Below, one piece after another: positions 53,794 to 63,021 of a DNA stretch of 64,000 nt (position 1 is its first letter; each line of letters opens with the position of its first letter). Source of the DNA: Bimastos eiseni (Eukaryota; Annelida; Clitellata; Crassiclitellata; Lumbricidae); contig OY365806.1 in the NCBI GenBank assembly GCA_959347315.1, forward strand, positions 38,095,439 through 38,159,438, in the 5' to 3' direction. The position numbers were made by a program, and so were the translations under genes. Under the pieces are notes generated by a model. The model had not been told where the DNA came from, did not search any database, and saw only the letters and a program-made list of their open reading frames with translations.

Positions 53794-54671
53794 ATGTCGT
53801 TTCTAAAAATTCAGGACCCAGCCAAACGAGACTTTATCGTTGAGAATTTTCTCAAGATGAAGCAAAATATTAGACAAGACTCGTTATCTGAGAAATTAGT
53901 GGATATTGGATTTCAGCGGGAATCGATAAAGGCGTACAAACCCATAATCGACTCGCAGTCTGGCCTATCTAAAAAATTAGGCGCGATTGAGGAAGGCACT
54001 ACGGCGACTTCTACAGGTCTTCGAGCATTGCCGGCATCGCCATCGACATCGTTGAAACGATTCAATTCCCACAATATCCTTCAATAGACGTGTTGGCGGA
54101 CGATCCCGTTTCAGATATTAGGGCCTTGGAATTAGGTGATATTGCCACAAAATATTTAAAAGAATACGCTGCGAATAAAAATTTGACGGACACGACCTTC
54201 GGAATACACTCTAGAGATGGGCTTTTTTTCATCGGAAACTATCCAATTTCAATCGACGGAGACGATATATCTATTGGTAATAACGCCTACAAGGGAACAC
54301 CAGGGCTATGGGAATTGATGACGATGAAGGAACCAAACGAGTCGAAATACAGTCAAAACGATCTGGACGTGTACTTAAAAATTCTTGAATCGACGGGCGC
54401 CTTGTATGTACCTAATAATCCGAATAAGCCCAAATCGTCTAGAGGCCTAAAATATAATAAAATCATTGGGCCATTGCTCTCGATGCGGAAAGGGAGGTTC
54501 TCAACGGGCGAAGGGGTCGTAGTTCTTCCACAAGACCCAGATGCGCTAATGGATATGTTGGAACTACGAATGGCTGGCTTCAAAGCGGGAAATACAGGAT
54601 TAGGAAAAGAGATAGTCGGTATCTGCGATGAGTTTTTTAGGCAAAATGTGATAAATGTGTTATGCTATTAA
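53794..54671 (+). pseudogene. Conserved Polinton protein of unknown function, frameshifted
   Basis: The ATG follows CATAAAA. The first 97 codons are a helical, charged region (MSFLKIQDPAKRDFIVENF), then the frame changes between about 54010 and 54045. The second part (from near 54045) contains IRALELGDIATKYL, GLFFIGNYPISIDGDDI, YKGTPGLWELM and, near the end, FKAGNTGLGKEIVGICDEF. The TPGLWEL and FKAGNTG blocks are hallmarks of a family found only in these elements to my knowledge. Total length would be about 290 residues. No enzymatic motif is visible. A DNA- or capsid-associated role is a guess from its place among virion genes. Confidence 0.7.
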
Positions 54672-54693
54672 AATTTAATGATGCAATTATAAA

Positions 54694-55161
54694 ATGATTG
54701 TCATAACTAAGAGAAGATTTGCTAAAAGATACGTCGTAGGAGGCGCTGGAATATTTGACACGATATCAGGATTTATCAAAAGAATGTTATCCTCGAATGC
54801 TGCAAGACAGGTAGCATCAACTGCATTAAGTGACGGGAAAGAAGCTGCGACGGAGATTGGGAAAAAGGCCATAGATGTTGGAAAGACCGTTGCTATTAAT
54901 GCTGGAGAGCGATTGGTTGATAAAGCAGCGGCAAAAATATTTACACCACAACCGCCTGTACTTTGCCAACGGAGCGAGGATTTGTTAAAGGGGTTAATAA
55001 CTCCCCATGGAAATACGAAACTTAGTCAAAAGAGTAAGGAAACGTTACAGAATTTAATATATCCCCACCCTTCGGCGAATATAAATAATTCACTGTCTGG
55101 TAACGGCGTTGCCATATCGATCCGAGATGTGGTGCGTGGATCTGGAATTAAGTTTGCTTAA
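54694..55161 (+). CDS. Polinton basic core-like protein (pX/mu-like?), open
   Basis: A 155-codon open frame starting MIVITKRRFAKRYVVGGAGI at an ATG in TTATAAAATGATT. The N-terminus is basic, then alanine- and lysine-rich helices follow (ASTALSDGKEAATEIGKKAI, AINAGERLVDKAAAK). The C-terminus ends SGIKFA. Adenoviruses and adintoviruses place a small basic, DNA-condensing or membrane-active core protein in an equivalent position, which motivates the label. No stop or shift is seen. It lies directly before the major capsid gene. Confidence 0.65.
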   Translation: MIVITKRRFAKRYVVGGAGIFDTISGFIKRMLSSNAARQVASTALSDGKEAATEIGKKAIDVGKTVAINAGERLVDKAAAKIFTPQPPVLCQRSEDLLKGLITPHGNTKLSQKSKETLQNLIYPHPSANINNSLSGNGVAISIRDVVRGSGIKFA

Positions 55162-55185
55162 AATAAAATCTTGTTATATTAAAAA

Positions 55186-56463
55186 ATGCAGTAATATATT
55201 CTAAGATTTACTGAAAATACTATTATAGACGAGGGAATTGAAAGATATGAATTTCATGAATATGAACCAGCGGCGGGGGCGAATCTTAACACTGGGGAAA
55301 TTCGCATAAATATCGAACTTCAAGATATCTTCAGCCATCCCTCCGAGTCATACCTGCTATTTGAAGGTAAACTGACTAAAGCGGATGGAACCTTTTACGT
55401 TGATGTCGACGCTGCAGCTTTAGCCAGCAACGGCCTCATGCATCTCTTCAGTCAAATGTCGTATTCCTCATCGAATCAAGAAATAGAAAGCGTGTTTCAT
55501 CTCGGACCAGCCACAACTATGCTGGACTTGCTGAAATATCCCAACGACTTTGCTCTTGCTCAAGGACTTAACCAATTATGGACTAAAGACACACCCGCAA
55601 CTGCTGTTATAAACGATAACACGGGTTTCGCGATAAGACATGCGTATCTCATTAGGAAACCAACTGCAAAAAGGGTACATCGTGCCTCTGAAGCACATTT
55701 TTGGATTCTGTGAGGATTATGAGAAGGTAGTCTACGGTTTGAAGCAGACTTTAACTCTCGTTCGCAAACCTGACAGCGATGCTATTTTTGGGCAAATGCG
55801 GTAGCGGCCGGCAAAGTCAACCTCAGTAAAGTTTCATGGTTTATGCCGCACGTTCAAGCGTCTGACATGAAAAGAGTGCAGCTGTATAAAACGTTCGAAG
55901 CAAAGGCAACGTTACCAGTAGCCTATCGGCCCATCTTTGCGATACTATAACGGTTCTTGTATCTACCACGTTTAGTTGGCGACTTAGTGTAAAGACAGCG
56001 CCAGAAAAACCCAGGTACAACATAGTTGGATTTCAAACGAATCGAAGCGACAATCAAGAGGCTAATCCATCAATTTTCGATCATTGCGATAACAAGAACA
56101 TGCATGTGATGATGAACCAGCCAGGACAGATATCCAGTGGTCGACTACAACCTCTCATTCCCGAATCAGCAATTTTCTAGAGCTTACAGAGACGCGGCGA
56201 TCTTTAGCGAAAAATTCTACGGAATGGACCAGTTGGTAACTCAGAGCAACACCACTCCGGCTGGCTACAAAGACTTATACCCGCTATTCGTTTTCGATGT
56301 GAGTAAGCAATCTCAACGGCTAAAGTCATCAGTTGTCGATATCCAGATCAAGGCTACTTTCAATGCTGCGATCCCTGCTTGAACTGAAGCTTATGCAGTC
56401 GTCATTTCAGATAAATTGTTAAACTTCCAATCAGAAGGTCAGAAGATGAATGTAGTGATGTAG
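55186..56463 (+). pseudogene. MCP: Polinton major capsid protein (double jelly roll), heavily broken
   Basis: The double-jelly-roll capsid protein forms the shell. Recognised segments in order are YEFHEYEPAAGANLNTGEI near 55245, GLMHLFSQMSYSSSNQEIES near 55435, YPNDFALAQGLNQLW near 55540, KHIFGFCEDYEKVVYGLKQ near 55690, and VDYNLSFPNQQFSRAYRDAA, KDLYPLFVFDVSKQS and VVDIQIKATFN in the last third. Lesions: a TAA as third codon (55192-55194), frameshifts near 55668, 55795, 55940 and 56135, and TGA at 56380-56382 before the likely original stop at 56461-56463. Length of about 420 residues is somewhat below most family members. It cannot be expressed as a full protein. Confidence 0.88.
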
Positions 56464-56499
56464 TATATTAAATAAAATATTTTCTATTATAAAAAGAAC

Positions 56500-56862
56500 A
56501 TGAAATTCCCAGAACTGAAATCGCTAATGAAGGAACATGGGCTAGTAGGCTCGAGTTATATAAAAAAAACTGAAATTATAAGTGTGGTCGTCGAGAAAGA
56601 AATAATTCCAGAGATGAAGAAACCAGAGAAAGAGCAAAAGGAGATCGATCCAAGGTACATGTATCTTAGAGAGATAAGAAGGAATCCAATAGCTGCTGAT
56701 ATCTTAGACTTGGAAACGGGTGAAGTTGTACAGTATCCATCATTGTTCAAAGCGGCAAGAGCACATAAGACAATCTGTAAAATTATAAAGAACTTTCATG
56801 GAAGAGTATGGAGAAAAAAAATGAGATTAAGATCCGATCTAAATATAATAAATAATATTTAA
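56500..56862 (+). CDS. Small SAP-like plus NUMOD1-like protein
   Basis: A 120-codon open frame starting MKFPELKSLMKEHGL. The first 35 residues look like a SAP or HeH DNA-binding helix-hairpin. Residues about 66-108 (ILDLETGEVVQYPSLFKAAR ... GRVWRKK) fit the NUMOD1/homing-endonuclease-associated helix-turn-helix pattern, with a conserved D..TGE, Y.S...AA and a terminal W. No nuclease residues are present. A DNA-binding or packaging-related role is plausible. It is undamaged, and lies between the major capsid gene and a small acidic gene. Confidence 0.55.
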   Translation: MKFPELKSLMKEHGLVGSSYIKKTEIISVVVEKEIIPEMKKPEKEQKEIDPRYMYLREIRRNPIAADILDLETGEVVQYPSLFKAARAHKTICKIIKNFHGRVWRKKMRLRSDLNIINNI

Positions 56863-56863
56863 A

Positions 56864-57163
56864 ATAAGAACTCGTAAATTTTTAGATTTCGAAACTTTAG
56901 AAGAAGATGTTGCTTACACAGTCAAAACGAAGCAGTATCTATACGGCACGGTAGGTTATTTCTTCCTAACTACAGTAGAGGCACCGGACGGGACAGAGTA
57001 TTACATGAGCATATGTGAGGGGCCATTGCATGACAAGTTGGAAAAGAATATCCTATATAAGACATATACTTTCATGAAAACGAGGATAGAAGCGGAACCA
57101 GAATACATCATACCGTATATCGTGGTATCTGGAGATAACGAAGTTGTTGAATTTGTAGTTTAA
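56864..57163 (+). pseudogene. Small acidic Polinton protein, start codon lost
   Basis: A frame of about 99 codons runs from ATA at 56864-56866 to TAA at 57161-57163 with no stops. The ATA sits exactly where the family's AAA-ATG context would place a start, one base after the previous gene's stop codon, so ATG to ATA loss is likely. Segments include FLDFETLEEDVAYTVK, YYMSICEGPLHDKLEKN and EPEYIIPYIVVSGDNEVVEF. The alternating pattern suggests a beta-barrel (OB-like), but no family is recognised. It is the last plus-strand gene before the convergent fibre gene. Confidence 0.55.
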
Positions 57164-57192
57164 ATTCTCATTGAGAATAGTCATTGAAAATC

Positions 57193-58382
57193 TTAGTCAT
57201 CGTACACGAATAACTGCATCACGCTTAATCCAGGCTTGCCCGGTTCAGCTTGTTTACAGTACAACATGTAAGATGTGTATTTTCCTACGGAATCGATTAA
57301 AAATTCTTGATAAGTATTTCCTAAATAAGTAGGATTAAGTGCAGTGTATCAAATATTCCAACTTCCTGAGTTGTTGTCTCCTTCTATCCTCCAATCATAA
57401 ATCCTTTCGGTGGATTTATTCCTTTCTTTCAATCCAATCTTCCAGATTCTTACAGCTGTTGGACACTTGATAGTTAAAAAGACTGTCGACGTTAGACACC
57501 CATTCACCTTCGTCTTTGAACGCATTGAAGGCTTTGTTATTTTGAAATTCAGAAGTGGCGCTCGCTTCAAAACCATGATTACTAGTATTCGAAGTTAATC
57601 TAAGAACGCAACTGACATGAAATTTTTCTTCCTAGTGTGATATCAGTAAGAGTAGGAATCCACTGTAACAACCCAATACCCGGCCATTCCGCCCCATCGC
57701 TCGTGGATATAATATGAAATCGCCAGTAAACGTAATTAGACGATGCTGGAAATTAAAATTTGTTCAAAACTCCTGCATCGAGGACATCCGTTTTAGGACT
57801 TAGAATATCTTTAAATATTATTCCATCATTACTCGCTTGAACTTTCCATCTAGTAATACGTGTTTTTAATACTGTGCTGGCAATGATGTAGAAACCCGAC
57901 ATAGACAAAGGAACGGGATATTTAATCTGTAACCAAACATCAGTTACTGTATCGGCTATCCAACATTCGGGGGCATGACAAGCATTTTGAAGCGCTTTCC
58001 ACGGTTGAAAGTTATACCCAGCCGCTATGCGATATTAGCTAGCACTAGCTTCGTAAGTAAAACCGTTTATCGTCGTTACATTCGAAGTCATGGTAGGTGC
58101 TACAGTCACGTATAGTCTCGCGTTATCAGTGTTATTCGTTTTCATTTGGCTGAATAGAGTTTCGACTTGACCAAAACTCGCGGCCTGGCTAGCTAAGATT
58201 GGTGGATGAATGTCAGTCGGTAGACCTTTTATCATATTACCATTCATATTTAAATCACCATCTATATCGTTCGTTTCATCTCGTTGTAGAAAGGTATTAC
58301 TCGCTTTGGATAGAGTAACACCTCCAGACACTATTCTTTGAGTTGATCCAGTATCAGTTCGTCCAAATTTATCGACAGGCAT
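57193..58382 (-). pseudogene. Fibre-like protein with two discoidin-like domains, broken
   Basis: The ATG is at 58382. The N-terminus (MPVDKFGRTDTGSTQRIVSG, then FLQRDETNDIDGDLNMNGN) has the shaft or tail-fibre motif 'L.RDGTN...GDLNM' common to trimeric fibres. Two domains resembling F5/8-type C (discoidin) lectins follow: one about 57620-58010 (KIKYPVPLSMSGFYI-like, with ITRWKVQASNDGIIFKDIL and NYVYWRFHI), another about 57195-57590 (RIYDWRIEGDNNSGSW and SVGKYTSYMLYCKQAEPG). Lesions are TAA at 58035, TAA at 57753, TAG at 57600, two frameshifts between about 57600 and 57505, and TGA at 57349. The layout implies receptor (sugar) binding at the vertex; that role is inferred. Confidence 0.7.
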
Positions 58383-58404
58383 GTTTCTAAATAGGTGATA
58401 TTAT

Positions 58405-58788
58405 TTAATGCAATTCGTTTATGACTTCTTGAAATTTACAACCATCGTTGATCGTCTTCTTCAGTACGTACAACCATAAATAACCGTAATACACTTGACC
58501 GTTGGGTTGTATTCGCTCACTGTTGCAAAACAGCGGTCTTTATAGATATTTTATCAAATCTGTAGGAGGAGGCAGTCCATAGCTGTCGAAATAAATTTTA
58601 TCATCAGCACGCTTGATCCAACACGTCCAATGCGTTCCCTTACCGTTAGAATCGTCTAGATTAAGGATGCCGCACTCGTTCGCTCTTGGCCTCATCGGTA
58701 ACTCGTCTCTTAGAAAAACTCCTCTGAAATCATTTATATTTAATATACTCGCCGCTTCGATTAGATCCACATTCGACAAAGCAATATT
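58405..58788 (-). pseudogene. PRO: Polinton adenain-like cysteine protease, inactivated
   Basis: The Ulp1/adenain-type protease matures capsid proteins. The frame contains ALSNVDLIEAA, FRGVFLRDELP, NECGILNLDD, the histidine of GTHWTCWIK and the aspartate of YFDSYGLPP. It has a TAA at 58540-58542, after which the same frame continues to TAA at 58405-58407. The catalytic cysteine expected before the last glycine-helix is a tyrosine (TAC, complement of 58486-58488, in VYYGYLWL), a single-base change from TGC. The start is missing: the frame runs directly on from the end of the polymerase gene, so a deletion has joined the two genes at about 58788. Confidence 0.85.
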
Positions 58789-61700
58789 GGTGAATAAGCA
58801 GTCCTTGTAGTCTTCGTGAGTGATAGATTTCTTGACGACATTCTTCTTCACGCCTTTACATTTCTTGTGGTCTGCACCAGCCATCTTGTACGAATGCAAC
58901 TTTGATCTTAAGCCTACAAACTCTTCGATCCAGTTTACCAGCTGCTTCATCTTTGAACATGCCAATGACCTTTTTATTGATGCCAGTTTCTATACCAGAG
59001 GGGTGGTCTTTAGGATAGTCGCTAGTGTCGAACCTACTTCTAATGTCGGGAGCTATATCGGCGTAGTCTTCGGTCTTAATTTCATAGGCTAAAGAATCTG
59101 TATCTGTAAAAAGTAACTTTGCTCTATCTTTATACTTTTTCTTGATGTAATTATAATGAAAATCGTACATTATAGTTTTTAATCAAGTCTAAAATACACA
59201 TACCAAGATATATGGGCTTGTTGTAACATAGCTTCGCTCGTTTCATATGAATGGCATTTAGGTTTTCTTCAAGATAGTTCGAGTGTCGTATTTGGTTCTT
59301 GCTGCTAGTTTGGGGCTTGCTTCTCGCTGGAAACCAGTTTCATGTCTACGCGAGCCTCTATGTTTTCACATATATTTTGCCAAACACACTATTGTTCATT
59401 AGTTTGAAAAAGTCTTTCTCGAAATCATTGGTGACTCTGGTCCTTAAGTTGGTATTTAAATCGATATACTTTTTCAGCCAGGCACTTTCTTCAAATTTTA
59501 TTTCACGATGAATTTTCGCTATCTTCAAGCCTAGGCTCTCATACAGTTTTAAATTTTCGTAGTGTGTTATGTACTTTAATTTATCACACAGGTTTGGTTT
59601 AAGTTTTGGAACATCCGATTCTTTAACCTTAACACTTTCTGGAGCAAGAGGATAGTCGATGGGAAGATCGTGCAAATCTCTCGGATATTCCAAGTCCACT
59701 TCTAATATACATGGTGTTGTACTCCAATCGTTTAGCTTATCATTACCCATTCACTGGAACCCATGAGTTGGTAGATTCTTACACATTGCCCATCCGTACA
59801 GGTTGTTCGCGTCTAAATAGGCTAAAAATGTTGAAGGCTTGCTATCGTCAAACGATGGTATGTACTTATTGTTTGCCTAAACATAACGGTGCGAAATGGT
59901 GTTAGCACCTCCCCTTATCCCATGCTTAACCATCAGTATCATATCATAATCGCTCAACAACTCCAACTTTACTCCTGTCAACTTCAATGCAGCGTCCCAT
60001 GCAAGACCTGGTGAAGTATAATACCAGGCGGGATCTAGACCATAGTTCTCACAACACACATCTCTAAAATTCTCAAATACACCAGCAAGCAGGAGAACAT
60101 CGCTCACGTTATATAAGTCGTGGTATTCTCTAAACGTTTTGAATCCAAATTCATTCCATACTATCTGTGCATGGTTATAGCCTTTTTCACTGATGCCAGA
60201 GTCGTTAAGTCTTGAATAGAATGCTGACTTTGGTGGTAGTTCTGTTTCGTTCGGTCGATCGACGGAATCAACATAGTCGTAAGGATAGACACCTTTTCTA
60301 AGTAGGAAGTCGACCTGATTAGCAGAATAGTGCTTGCTTAGATTCTTACACTGGTCTTTGCTCAGGTTCCTCGATAAAGAGTCAAGACTCGATGCCATAA
60401 ATCTAAAACTATCGATCAAACGTAATTCTCGTTTAACATGTACTTCCTTATTTTCTTTATTTACAAACTTATCAACTACAACTTCTCTGCCAAATGAGAT
60501 GTACTTTTCTTCGTTGCTAGGGATGCAGTTAATCTTTTCGTTATCATCACCTCGTAATTTCTTGACGAATAGGTGGCTGTCATAACCGGATAGATTATGA
60601 AACAATACTGGAAAAAACTTGGGGACTTTATAATTTAGATTACAAATTTTATGAGCGGCGCCTCTGTATTTTCCAGTTAAATGGCAATGGTCTCTAATTC
60701 TTTCTTTACCCAGTTCGCCTTCTCATATGTGACAAACGATAGCGGAATCGAATAGCGCCTGTTCTTTCTATCCGAATATCATTCTCTTTGGAAATTTAAA
60801 TCGATCATAAATATCTTTTATATTATCTATAAGAGTGTCTATAAATATCTGAGCTACATGATCGTCTTCGCTCTTTGCTGTGAAAGTTATGGTAGCTTGT
60901 GAATGTAGGTCATCGTCAAAACATTTTTTATAGTAGTAGAAAGATCGTGGGACGTGTTTTTCATATCTGTTGGTGTAAGACATGCTGGGATCTGGTTGAC
61001 AAGTGTCTATAGGTTTAATGAAAGATTCAAAATCGGCAAACACGACAAAGGGGACTCTTATCTTTCTATAATAATGTTTAAAACTCAACATAGTTCCTGG
61101 TTCTGGAAGTTCTATCTTTTGAGTGGCATGTTGGGAGCAGTACTCGGTGTGTTTGTGTAGCGAATCTTTTCTACTAAATCCGATTAAGCATCTTTTACAA
61201 TGGTACATCAAAGCACTGGTGTTTTCTGTTTGTACCGCCATCAGTCTGTTAAAGTTCTTTATCCAACAATAATGCTTCTTTTCTCCATCAGAAATGAGTA
61301 GCAGATCTACACACTTATCGTTCTCATGCTCTGATAAATATAGCGGGAATAGACGGACATCTTTCTCGAAACCAAAGACATTAATACTAATATTATTATT
61401 GCTCTCAAACTTATTTATAACATTATCATCTGCAGCTACTGGGAATTCGATACCAGACCAATCAAGTTCCTCAGATTGTGTTTTTAATACATTCGTGATT
61501 CTGTCTGAATTCTTATCAGCCGGGTTTAAGGCTCTCGTTACGCACCACTTGAAGCATTCTTCGTCTTCGTTCTTCATATTGACAATACCCTTTTTACTAG
61601 CTAGACATTTCGGTAGTGGAATGTATGAACTACCTTTCAGCGGTTTATATGCAACCGTATTGATATCTAATTTTGTAACCGCTCTAAGTCTCCAGTTACT

Positions 61701-62386
61701 ACCTCGCATCTGGAAGGCGGCCATTGATTCTAAGATTTTATCCCTCGCATTATTAAATATTTCGCTCGGGTTGGTAGAGTTTAAAACAACTTCGGTCCTA
61801 GAGACGAAAGGAAAATCTGTGGAATCTACTTGTCTGTTTTCATATCTACATGCTCCATTGTGCAGGTAAGGACAAAATTGATCTTAATCTGACGATTTTT
61901 TGTCAACAAGTCTACCGCCTGTGTTCCAATGGTGTTAAGAAAAGATGTGGCGTAAATTCCGTTTGCGCCTTCGACCGTGTATTGTTTCGTGAAGCCCTTG
62001 ATGGCTGCGGCCGTCTCACCTATTTTGAGTGTTCTCATATGAATTTGACTGAACATAGAATTCACTTTGGCTTTTAGTGCTTCTAACTTTTCATTCACCT
62101 TTCTCTTTGGTTCTTCAGGTATATGCCCTTCGATCCACTTTGCGAATGTATTAATCGCTGATTTAGTTTTGTCGCATACTTCTCGCGCTGTCGTGGCTGG
62201 TACGGGTTCGAGTGTTTGGATTCGAATGTCAGGAACGGGTGCATCAAGCAAACTAGCGTTGGCTGAGGCTGCGTTCGCTGTAATTTTACTAATCAAATCC
62301 GCTCTACGCAATCTCGCATAACCTACCAAACCGCTCTGTTTAGCAATTTTTCGTGATTCAATAACATTTTTCTTTGAGTATTCCAT
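58789..62386 (-). pseudogene. PolB: Polinton protein-primed DNA polymerase B, broken
   Basis: The polymerase replicates the element. The probable start is the ATG at 62386 (MEYSKKNVIESRK; a SAP-like region follows), although the frame is open into the inverted repeat. Motifs in order: exonuclease I in FVVFADFESF, a C2H2-like finger (YHCKRCLIGF...), exonuclease II FHNLSGYDSHLF, exonuclease III YHDLYNVSDVLLL, polymerase A YLDANNLYGWAM near 59800, B FKLMNNSVFGK near 59375 and C LLFTDTDSLAYEI near 59090, then C-terminal KKCKGVKK. Lesions: TAG 60768, TGA 60723, TAG 59877, TGA 59751, and frameshifts near 61830, 59370, 59300, 59170 and 58930. The last codons of the family are absent where it meets the protease. 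Confidence 0.93.
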
Positions 62387-62474
62387 TTTATATTGGGGTG
62401 ACATGTCTTTAAGTAGAACTGTGAAAATATTTTCTGGTCTATTCGTTTTATATACAGAAGATTTTTTGTAGTTG

Positions 62475-62904
62475 AACTGCTGACTTGTCGAAAACTTTGG
62501 AAATTCCCTTGGCTTTTGACTTATAGGAGTATAGGTGGTGGTTTTAACCAAGGTTATAGGTTTCGACGAAACTGCTGACTCATCGAAAACTTTTGGAAAT
62601 TCCTAGGGATTTAACCTAGAGCTTAGGTTTGTGCATGAATTGTGACGGATTTTCAATATTGTGGTAACCTATAGGTCGGTGTTTGAACCATGGACCTAGG
62701 ATTGTGCATGAATTATGTCGGATTTGCAATATTGTGGTAACCTATAGGTCGGTGTTTGAACCATGGACCTAGGATTGTGCATATTTTAGACATTTTGTAA
62801 CCTAGGGTGGGTTAAAAAATGAAATGGTAACCTATAGGTTAGCGTTTGACCAAGAGCTTAGGTTTGCGCATATTTTGGGCCAGACTGCTACACTTTCAAC
62901 TACT
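62475..62904 (-). repeat. Polinton right terminal inverted repeat
   Basis: Reverse complement of the left repeat, 430 bp long. It contains a tandem duplication of a unit of about 71 bases (with GGTCGGTGTTTGAACCATGG) at roughly 62660-62800, which makes it longer than the left arm. The PolB reading frame stays open into this repeat up to 62551. Confidence 0.95.
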
Positions 62905-62910
62905 CAGAAT
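62905..62910. repeat. Target-site duplication, right (CAGAAT)
   Basis: Six bases CAGAAT immediately after the terminal CTTTCAACTACT, identical to 48704-48709. Confidence 0.95.
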
Positions 62911-63021
62911 CATCACAGCGCTTTCCCAGCATTAAATAAACTTAACAGTGTAACTGGACAGACAATATTAGATTATACTGCATCAATTATTTAGCAGACG
63001 ATTGTTCTGAATGAATTTAAT
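62911..63021. other. Short gap between Polinton and phosphatase frame
   Basis: About 110 AT-rich bases with no clear core promoter. An in-frame TAG at 62992-62994 closes the phosphatase frame upstream. Confidence 0.5.

Larger units (their letters stand above)
48710..62904. mobile_element. Complete Polinton/Maverick provirus, 14,195 bp
   Basis: Polintons are self-synthesising DNA transposons that are also virus-like, encoding a protein-primed PolB, a retroviral integrase, an adenain-like protease, a packaging ATPase and capsid proteins. All six hallmark genes are present here, with the usual accessory set. The ends start AG and finish CT, as expected, within inverted repeats of 334 and 430 bp. 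An exact 6-bp duplication CAGAAT flanks the whole. Many genes carry stops, frameshifts or lost starts, so the copy cannot make a full protein set. Its relatives among adintoviruses share the same gene plan. The length is slightly below the usual 15-20 kb. Confidence 0.97.

Noticed and set aside
61294..61869. 191-codon plus-strand frame
   Set aside because: It is the antisense shadow of the PolB N-terminal coding region.
53216..62386. Reassigned stop codons explaining the in-frame TAA, TAG and TGA
   Set aside because: All three stops occur, frameshifts are equally common, and host exons use the standard code.
48710..62904. A free adenovirus, adintovirus or contaminant contig
   Set aside because: Host sequence lies on both sides, with an exact 6-bp duplication, and the genes carry many disabling changes, so this is an integrated old copy.
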